From Candidatus Coatesiibacteriota bacterium (GTDB taxonomy: Bacteria; B130-G9), in NCBI GenBank assembly GCA_003647755.1, contig QMNL01000142.1:1-5620 (forward strand): a stretch of 5,620 bases of DNA. The letters are read 5' to 3'. The notes below the pieces were generated by a model that saw nothing but the letters and a program-made list of their open reading frames with translations, was not told where the DNA came from and did no database searches. The position numbers were made by a program, and so were the translations under genes. Of this stretch, positions 1 to 4,723 are shown piece after piece (position 1 is the stretch's first letter; the number at the start of each line of letters is the position of its first letter).

Positions 1-1
1 C

Positions 2-622
2 CGCGCCGGCAGACCCCTCGCCGCCCTTGTCAGTTCCACCGTTGAAAAGGGCCTTTCGGGCCTGGAACCCCTGGCGGGAATCCCAGGCACCATGGGAGGG
101 GCCGTCTTCCTGAACGCAGGCGCGTTTGGTCGTTCGATCTGGGACTGCCTCGAGAGGGTCTGGCTCATGTTCGGGGATGGTGGCGTTGAGGCCTTCCGCG
201 CCTCCGACTTCCAGCCGTCCTATCGCGATTCAGGTATCATCCCAGGAGAGATAGTGCTCGGAGCAACGTTTCGGCTGCAAAAGTGCGATCCCAAGGAGGC
301 GGCTGAGGTGGTTAGGGATTACTCACGGCGACGGGCCGAATCGCAACCGCTCTCTCACAAGAGCGCCGGATGCGTATTCAAGAATCCTGCCGGGTTCAGT
401 GCAGGAGAGCTCATCGAAAAGGTAGGACTGAAGGGGCTTAACGTTGGGTCCGCGAGAATCTCGGACCGGCACGCCAACTTCATTCTCAATGAGGGGAGGT
501 CCTTGGCAGCGGACATCCTCACGTTACTAAGGCTTGCCAGGGATGAGGTCAGGAGAGCGACCGGGGTCGTGCTTGCGCCCGAAGTGCAGGTCCTTGGCGA
601 ATACGGATTGATGGAGGTTTAG
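2..622 (+). CDS. murB: UDP-N-acetylenolpyruvoylglucosamine reductase MurB, C-terminal 206 residues (5' truncated by window)
   Basis: MurB is a cytoplasmic FAD enzyme that uses NADPH to reduce UDP-GlcNAc-enolpyruvate to UDP-MurNAc, the second committed step of peptidoglycan synthesis. The frame is open from base 2 without a start, so the gene begins upstream; against a usual length near 300, about 90-100 residues are missing, including the first part of the FAD domain. In the fragment, residues 26-43 (AGIPGTMGGAVFLNAGAFG region) are the family's FAD-binding signature. Tyr74-Arg75 in QPSYRDS match the conserved substrate-binding Tyr-Arg. SAGCVFKNP (121-129) is the segment that holds the proton-donating Ser in characterised enzymes, here Cys124. 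SDRHANFILN (154-163) and Glu194 in LAPEVQVLGE complete the C-terminal domain; Glu194 matches the catalytic Glu. The first in-window ATG, at 92, lies inside the FAD motif and is not the start. It is the first gene of the visible division cluster. Identification is secure; the Cys is the only oddity. Confidence 0.96.
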   Translation, partial: RAGRPLAALVSSTVEKGLSGLEPLAGIPGTMGGAVFLNAGAFGRSIWDCLERVWLMFGDGGVEAFRASDFQPSYRDSGIIPGEIVLGATFRLQKCDPKEAAEVVRDYSRRRAESQPLSHKSAGCVFKNPAGFSAGELIEKVGLKGLNVGSARISDRHANFILNEGRSLAADILTLLRLARDEVRRATGVVLAPEVQVLGEYGLMEV

Positions 623-626
623 GGCT

Positions 627-761
627 GTGCTTATTCGCGTCCGAAACGACCACGTAGCAGGGCAGGAGGAGAGCGTGCCAGGTGAGGTTGCCCACCTGTG
701 CTGTGCTGTCCCAGGCCGTGCGGGTCATGCTCTTCATCCGGAGGGGGATAGAACGGAATGA
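627..761 (+). CDS. Possible 44-residue ORF between murB and ftsQ, unrecognised
   Basis: This GTG-started frame (MLIRVRNDHVAG at its start) fills the murB-ftsQ gap completely. It has GGAGG at 613-617, 9 nt before the GTG and inside the end of murB. Its TGA stop overlaps the ftsQ ATG as ATGA, which would couple their translation. I do not recognise the product: there is no membrane segment, signal peptide or repeat, although it has adjacent cysteines (CC, about residues 25-26). The amino-acid composition (many His, Gly, Arg) and the lack of third-position bias do not look strongly coding. It could be a small leader peptide, a decayed remnant of a gene such as the ddl often found at this place in dcw clusters, or chance. 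Existence as a real gene is uncertain. Confidence 0.22.
   Translation: MLIRVRNDHVAGQEESVPGEVAHLCCAVPGRAGHALHPEGDRTE
679..698. repeat. Inverted repeat (6-bp stem, 8-nt loop) between murB and ftsQ
   Basis: CAGGTG at 679-684 is the perfect reverse complement of CACCTG at 693-698, with an 8-base spacer. It lies about 60 bases upstream of ftsQ. It is not followed by a T tract, so it is not an intrinsic terminator. It could be an operator half-site pair or a small RNA hairpin, but a 6-bp stem of this kind is also expected by chance. Confidence 0.3.
740..747 (+). promoter_or_regulatory. Ribosome binding site of ftsQ
   Basis: The sequence GGAGGGGG lies 10-13 bases before the ATG at 758. The spacing is on the long side, but this is the only strong purine tract ahead of this frame. 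It supports the ATG at 758; the alternative ATG at 767 (fourth codon) would be spaced even farther away. Confidence 0.6.
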
Positions 762-1597
762 AGCGGATGGGCGTCCCTCGGCAACGAATCGATTTCTGCT
801 ATAGGCCGGCCCTGCCCAGGCCGCCCGTGAAGAAGCGGCATAGCCGCACCTGGCCCAAGGGCATAGCGAGCTTTGTTGCTGTCGGGGCTGTCGGAGGTGC
901 CCTCGTCGGGCTGATGCTCTTTGCGCCGACAAGGACCGTCCTGGGGAAACTCCTTAGCTCTTTGTTCTCTGTCCGCCAGATCGTGATCGAGGTGCCCGGC
1001 GATCTCGACGCCAGCCGGGCGATGTCCAGCTGCTCCGGAAGCATTGGACGTTCGCTTCTCGACATCTCAGCCATGGACATGAGCAGCGCTTTTTCCAGCA
1101 TGGCATCGGTCAAGAGTGCAACCGTGAAGAAGCTGTATCCCTCGACCCTTGTGGTGACCGTTCAAGGGCGGAGGGCGAGATTTATTACGAAGCTCGGGGA
1201 CAGGAGTTTTGGCCTTTCTGAGGACGGCGTCCTTGTGCCTCTGCCGCGTGGGCGTGGGGCGGCGCGACTCCCATCGATTCAGGGGCTCACGTTCAGCAAA
1301 GCTGCTCTTGGTGGCAAGGTGAGGGAGAAGTTCCTCCCAGACCTCGTCTCGCTGTGCGATTCGCTCAGGGCGTTGGGCTATCTAGGCCCTCGCTCGCGGG
1401 TGAAGGTCGTTGACCAGATTGAGGTGCGCGTGTGGCCCCATGCGGGTGTTCCGGCGCTCATCTTCTCGCTGCATGAGTTCAACAGGCAGATACATAAATA
1501 TCTGATGGCAAAAGACTTTATGGCTCGTCAAAAGGGGGGATTCAGGTCCGTGGACCTCAGATTCAAGGGCCAAATCGTCCTGAAGAAGAACAGTTGA
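758..1597 (+). CDS. ftsQ: FtsQ/DivIB-type division protein (POTRA domain)
   Basis: This 279-residue protein has the bitopic layout of FtsQ. A basic cytoplasmic tail (1-33, rich in Arg and Lys) leads to one membrane segment at about 34-56 (GIASFVAVGAVGGALVGLML), followed by an extracytoplasmic part. A POTRA-like domain spans about 70-142: it opens with FSVRQIVIEV and closes with the typical pattern VKSATVKKLYPSTLVVTVQGR, in which the Tyr-Pro before a strand is characteristic. A beta domain follows and ends in FRSVDLRFKGQIVLKK (about 262-277), the closing strand that in FtsQ contacts FtsB. In the family, FtsQ bridges the FtsZ/FtsA ring to the FtsL-FtsB complex and the septal synthase FtsW-FtsI. 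Sequence identity is low and assignment rests on architecture plus position directly before ftsA. The stop is 16 bases before ftsA, so they are very likely co-transcribed. Confidence 0.85.
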   Translation: MKRMGVPRQRIDFCYRPALPRPPVKKRHSRTWPKGIASFVAVGAVGGALVGLMLFAPTRTVLGKLLSSLFSVRQIVIEVPGDLDASRAMSSCSGSIGRSLLDISAMDMSSAFSSMASVKSATVKKLYPSTLVVTVQGRRARFITKLGDRSFGLSEDGVLVPLPRGRGAARLPSIQGLTFSKAALGGKVREKFLPDLVSLCDSLRALGYLGPRSRVKVVDQIEVRVWPHAGVPALIFSLHEFNRQIHKYLMAKDFMARQKGGFRSVDLRFKGQIVLKKNS

Positions 1598-1604
1598 GAG
1601 AATT

Positions 1605-1610
1605 GGAGGG
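1605..1610 (+). promoter_or_regulatory. Ribosome binding site of ftsA, short spacing
   Basis: The strong site GGAGGG ends only 3-4 bases before the ATG at 1614, closer than the usual 5-9. No other start codon near it fits better, because the conserved phosphate-1 strand begins about eight residues after this ATG. Confidence 0.65.
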
Positions 1611-1613
1611 AGA

Positions 1614-2906
1614 ATGTTCGGTCGAACGGCGCGGATTATCTCCGCTCTGGATATAGGCTCAGAAACAACACGGGCTGCTATCGCCCAGATAGTAGATAGG
1701 GATGTGGAGCTGGTGGACGAGGAGATGAGCACAGCGCAGCTGAAGATCATCGGCGTGGGCGAGGTGAGAACCATGGGTGTGGAGCGGGGCGAATTTGTTG
1801 ACATCAGCAAGGTTGCGGACTCGATTAGGGCAGCCACTGAGCAGGCCTCGGTCATGGCATCAACTGGGGTCAAAGATGTTGTTGTCTCTTTGAACGGCCG
1901 GCACGCGCGCACTGTCGATAGCGTGGGAACCATATCGCTCAGTGGCTCTTCCTGGTCCAAGGACACCTGCGCTATGCGGGCAATCGTCGAGAGCGATCTT
2001 CACCACGCGATTGAAGACGCGAAGTCCGTTACTGTCCACTCTGATGAGAGAATGCTGCATACGATTGTCCAGGATTTCGCGGTCGATGGCCGCAAGTTCA
2101 TCAAGAACCCAATCGGCAAGACGGGACAGAGGCTCGATGCGCATGTGAAGGTGATCCTGGTGTCCCAGAGCGCCTTGAACGATCTGGAGCGCGCCCTCGG
2201 CGAGGCGCATCTTTCACCCAGGCTCATCATGTTGGAGTCGCTGGCCTCGGCCAGGGCGTGCCTGACGCCCGAGCAGATGGAAGATGGCGTCCTGCTGATA
2301 GATATTGGGAAGGGCACAACGGATGCGATCATCTATTTCGGTGGGTCCCCAAGGTACGTCAGCTGCGTGGCCATGGCCGGTGGATTCGTCACCAGGGATG
2401 TGGCGCACAGCCTCGGTTGCGACATGCGCAGTGCCGAGGAGATCAAGCTCAGCACCGGCCGCACTGCAACAGGGCCTCGCCCGGCAGAAGGGCGCCTCGA
2501 GTCGTTGGTTTCGGAGGTGGAGGAGGCCACGGCCGACCCGAGGGCTCTCAGGGCGATCTCGTCCAGAAATGCCGAGATACTGCTAACGCTCAGAAATGAC
2601 ATCAGGCGCGCGGACGCGGAGCAGTTCATCAGGCGCGAGGTCGTTTTGACAGGGCGCGCCTCGCAGGACCCGGGCCTTTGCGGGCTGGCGTCGTCCATCT
2701 TCGGGGTTCAGGCTCAGACGGGCAAGTGCGCCAATACAGAGTCCTTTGACGGGGCTCTGCACGACCCGGGCTTTACGAGCGTGATGGGGCTTCTGTCGTT
2801 CGGTCACGAGAGGGCGGCCGGCGTTAGCAGCTTTTCGGGGCAAGGACGCTCGTTTTTCAGTCGTGCATGGAATGCTCTGACCTGTAAAAACGTATCTTTG
2901 ACTTAA
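1614..2906 (+). CDS. ftsA: Cell division protein FtsA (actin-like membrane tether of FtsZ), divergent
   Basis: FtsA is the actin-fold ATPase that binds the C-terminal peptide of FtsZ and anchors it to the inner membrane. The 430-residue length is normal. In order: phosphate-1 motif LDIGSETTR (12-20); the FtsA-specific 1C/SHS2 domain at about 45-107, beginning IIGVGEVRTMGVERGEFVD; phosphate-2 motif LIDIGKGTTDAII (228-240); connecting helix AGGFVTRDVAHSLG (255-268) with AEEIKLSTG (274-282); adenosine motif VVLTGRASQDPGL (343-355). The last residues, SFFSRAWNALTCKN (413-426), can form the amphipathic membrane-targeting helix. Oddities: Lys233 stands in the usually all-glycine GGGT phosphate loop, and the adenosine motif has RAS where the family usually has glycines. 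ATP binding may therefore be changed. The gene is flanked by ftsQ (16-base gap) and ftsZ (15-base gap), an operon arrangement. Identity as FtsA is firm; biochemical competence is not known. Confidence 0.95.
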   Translation: MFGRTARIISALDIGSETTRAAIAQIVDRDVELVDEEMSTAQLKIIGVGEVRTMGVERGEFVDISKVADSIRAATEQASVMASTGVKDVVVSLNGRHARTVDSVGTISLSGSSWSKDTCAMRAIVESDLHHAIEDAKSVTVHSDERMLHTIVQDFAVDGRKFIKNPIGKTGQRLDAHVKVILVSQSALNDLERALGEAHLSPRLIMLESLASARACLTPEQMEDGVLLIDIGKGTTDAIIYFGGSPRYVSCVAMAGGFVTRDVAHSLGCDMRSAEEIKLSTGRTATGPRPAEGRLESLVSEVEEATADPRALRAISSRNAEILLTLRNDIRRADAEQFIRREVVLTGRASQDPGLCGLASSIFGVQAQTGKCANTESFDGALHDPGFTSVMGLLSFGHERAAGVSSFSGQGRSFFSRAWNALTCKNVSLT

Positions 2907-2909
2907 TTT

Positions 2910-2914
2910 GGAGG
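2910..2914 (+). promoter_or_regulatory. Ribosome binding site of ftsZ
   Basis: GGAGG, followed by TAAGGAA, ends 7 bases before the ATG at 2922. Optimal motif and spacing fix this start, even though it gives FtsZ a longer than usual N-terminal tail. Confidence 0.85.
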
Positions 2915-2921
2915 TAAGGAA

Positions 2922-4099
2922 ATGGGAAGCATAGCACAGATTGTTCCCTCGGGGATTTCCTTCCCCATCAGGACTCAATCGTTGTCAGCTAAACAGGAAT
3001 ACCCGTTTGTGTGGTTTGCCGGCGATGAGTGTGAGGTCCCGCAGACGAAGGTCCTCGTTGCAGGTGTCGGCGGAGACGGCTGTAACACAGTCGAGCAGAT
3101 GCAGAACACAGCCCCGTCATCGCTCGATTTCATCGCTATCGATACCGACTACATGTCCCTCGAGCGACTCACGATTGAGTCGAAACTCCTGCTTGGGAAG
3201 CAGACGGCCAAGAGCATTGGCAGCGGGGGCAATCCTGACCTCGGTAGAGCCGCCGCAGAGGAGGCATCTGAGGAATGGGCCGACAGAATCGCCGACTATG
3301 GGATGGTGGTCATCGTGGCGGGCATGGGAGGCGGCACGGGCTCCGGGGCGGCAGCGCACCTCTCGAAGGTGGCCAAAGAGATGAACGTGCTGACGGTTGC
3401 GGTTGTCTCGTCGCCATTCGAGTATGAGGCGCTCAAAAGGCCGAAAGTGCCAAAAAAGGGATAGCAAAGCTCTGTTCCTCGGCCGACAGCATCATCGTTA
3501 TCCCCAACGATAGGCTCTTCTCGCTGAGCGACCAGCTCACCTACTGCGAGGCGCTCAAGCTGCGTGATGACCAGCTGGCGCGCATCATAAGAAGCGTTAC
3601 CGATCTCGCCCTGCGTCCGTCGAGAATGTCGATAGATTTTGGCTCTATAAGGGCAGTAATCGAGGATGGTGGGATGATGGTGGTTGCTCAGGCATCTGCG
3701 TCCGGCGAGGGCGTGGTTGATGAACTGTTAGAACAGCTGCTCCATAGAAATCTCATCGATCATCCGCCCATGGATGCAGCGCAGGCAGTGCTTCTTGTTA
3801 CAACGCTCGGCTACAAGGTTACTGCTTCAGAGGACAGTGAGCTCAAGTCGAGGATAGCGCGTGTTGTCAGTCCCATGGCCAAGGTATTCTGTGGGACAAG
3901 GCTTGAAAAGGGAGCTGGCGACAGTGTTACTGTAACGCTCATAGCAACACATTTTGACGAGCTGGCAGAGCCCCAGGCGGAGGTGATTGAGCTCGAAAGG
4001 GTCTTCACGATCGAGCAGATCAACAACGCGGGGCCCTCTCACAGGATATATACACCATCCTACCTCAGGCTGAAGAGTGCCTCGGAAGGCAATAACTAG
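2922..4099 (+). CDS. ftsZ: Divergent FtsZ, reading frame interrupted by a -1 shift at about 3435-3461
   Basis: FtsZ is the tubulin-like GTPase that forms the division ring. Frame 0 runs from 2922 to a TAG at 3462-3464 (180 residues); the rest continues in the -1 frame, which is open from 3428 to the TAG at 4097-4099. Joined, the protein has 392 residues, a normal length. N-terminal half: a tail of about 42 residues, T1 loop GVGGDGCNTV (48-57), AIDTD (72-76), SGGNPDLG (101-108), tubulin signature GGGTGSG (136-142), and SSPFEYEALKR (163-173). After the shift: GIAKL, IPNDRLF, T7 loop SIDFGSIR (237-244), IATHFD (end 346), a linker of about 29 residues, and a C-terminal peptide IYTPSYLR (about 376-384) resembling the DIPAFLR-type motif that binds FtsA. 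Oddities: the T7 loop has Ser at the places of E. coli Asn207 and Asp212 while keeping Asp209 (here 239), and T1 carries Asp and Cys in the glycine run. Whether the shift is a sequence error, a mutation or programmed is open. A second canonical ftsZ elsewhere is possible. Confidence 0.88.
3452..3458 (+). other. A AAA AAG slippery heptamer at the ftsZ frame break (candidate -1 frameshift site)
   Basis: In frame 0 the codons are CCA AAA AAG GGA TAG, so the heptamer A AAA AAG is in exactly the register used for -1 slippage in E. coli dnaX, and the frame-0 stop follows one codon later. Slipping back one base gives GGG ATA GCA AAG, that is GIAK, which rejoins the conserved FtsZ sequence. The purine tract AAAAGG at 3435-3440 ends 11 bases upstream, a distance at which dnaX has its stimulatory Shine-Dalgarno-like element, but its match is weak. 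The competing explanation is a single lost base near 3438-3442. Only the presence of the heptamer and the frame break are certain. Confidence 0.4.
3458..3504 (+). other. Possible stem-loop just after the slippery site
   Basis: GGGATAGC (3458-3465) can pair with GTTATCCC (3497-3504) using one G-U pair. Inside the loop, CTGTT (3472-3476) can pair with GACAG (3485-3489) around an 8-base loop. The outer stem begins on the last base of the heptamer, without the usual 5-9 base spacer, and the inner hairpin begins 13 bases after it. Neither is therefore an ideal stimulator, and both lie in conserved coding sequence. Confidence 0.2.
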
Positions 4100-4117
4100 G
4101 GCGGACGGGATTGCTGT

Positions 4118-4672
4118 ATGCCCAAAACTCCGAGACCCATGAGCCTCGACCAGGCTCGTGAAGTATTCTCTTGTTATGCCAGGCAGGCGCTAGACATGGG
4201 TGCCATCGATGCCCTCATCATCCCAGTCGAGAAGATAGTCTTCGACCACAGGACGATACTGAAGTGCATGTATGGCTGCTCCGGCTGGAACAACAGCTGG
4301 GTCTGCCCGTCCGCACCAAAGGCCCTGATGCCCTGGGAGGCTGAGCCCCTCCTACGGAAATACTCATGGGCGCTGCTCATCCATGCCGACAATCAGAAGG
4401 ACAGCCAGAACATCTCCTTCGCGATAGAGAGCCAAGCCTACGTCGATGATTACTACTTCGCATTCAGCCTGAGCGATTGCGCGATATGTGACACCTGTGC
4501 CTATCAAATGAACAAGATGTGTGTTGACCCCACCCGTGCGAGACCCGCAATGCAGGGGATGGGTATCGACGTCTTTGCCACCGTGCGGCGGCTGGGCTTA
4601 CCCATCCAGACATTGAAGGACCCGGGCGGGTCAGAAAAACAGAACTGGTATTCGCTTGTTTTTTTCGAATAG
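4118..4672 (+). CDS. DUF2284 family cysteine-rich putative metal-binding protein
   Basis: This 184-residue soluble protein has the two cysteine clusters of the DUF2284 family. The first is Cys50-x3-Cys54-x8-Cys63, read as KCMYGCSGWNNSWVCPSAP. The second is Cys121-x2-Cys124-x2-Cys127-x7-Cys135, in CAICDTCAYQMNKMC. These are followed by the family's RPAMQGMGIDVFATVRRLGL (142-161) and a closing NWYSLVFFE. The CxxCxxC spacing is ferredoxin-like, so an iron-sulfur cluster or zinc is plausible, but no reaction is established for the family. There is no signal peptide or membrane segment, so it is likely cytoplasmic. The start at 4118 has only a weak GGGA 7 bases upstream and lies 18 bases after the ftsZ stop; the next ATG, at 4139, has no better site. 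The position suggests co-transcription with ftsZ, but nothing here links it directly to division. The family assignment is confident; function is unknown. Confidence 0.88.
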   Translation: MPKTPRPMSLDQAREVFSCYARQALDMGAIDALIIPVEKIVFDHRTILKCMYGCSGWNNSWVCPSAPKALMPWEAEPLLRKYSWALLIHADNQKDSQNISFAIESQAYVDDYYFAFSLSDCAICDTCAYQMNKMCVDPTRARPAMQGMGIDVFATVRRLGLPIQTLKDPGGSEKQNWYSLVFFE

Positions 4673-4711
4673 GTCTGAACGGGGTATCATACACTGCTTT
4701 CCGCGTCGCCC

Positions 4712-4716
4712 GAGGA
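4712..4716 (+). promoter_or_regulatory. Ribosome binding site selecting the GTG start of the LD-carboxypeptidase
   Basis: GAGGA ends 7 bases before the GTG at 4724. There is no ATG between the in-frame stop at 4676-4678 and the conserved N-terminal strand. The TTG at 4727 is 10 bases away and less well placed, so GTG is preferred. Confidence 0.65.
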
Positions 4717-4723
4717 TATTGCG

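Noticed and set aside
549..932. Antisense open frame across the murB-ftsQ junction
   Set aside because: Its product is Arg/Ser/Ala-rich low-information sequence with no recognisable motif, and it overlaps two genes with clear homology. It is a GC-driven shadow.
1382..1966. 194-codon antisense frame over ftsQ and ftsA
   Set aside because: It overlaps strongly conserved FtsA phosphate-1 and 1C-domain codons on the other strand and shows no domain of its own.
2258..2599. Same-strand alternative frames inside ftsA (2258-2599 and 2305-2586)
   Set aside because: They are out-of-frame readings of the FtsA phosphate-2 region, with no ribosome binding site and a composition typical of shifted GC-rich coding DNA.
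3434..3440. Slippage at C AAA AGG as the programmed site
   Set aside because: After a -1 move, the P-site pairing would change from AAA to CAA and the A-site from AGG to AAG. This does not fit a standard slippery heptamer, and AGG is a common codon in this window. A lost base here is more likely than slippage.
3626..4099. Separate gene starting at the ATG at 3626
   Set aside because: The same frame is open back to 3428 and encodes contiguous FtsZ motifs (GIAKL, IPNDRLF) before 3626. The ATG sits inside the T7 region and has no ribosome binding site, so this is the C-terminal half of ftsZ.
4619..4665. Possible intrinsic terminator: GACCC/GGGTC hairpin (4619-4632) and a run of seven T (4659-4665)
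   Set aside because: The T run is about 26 bases after the hairpin rather than adjacent, and both lie inside the DUF2284 coding region before its stop.
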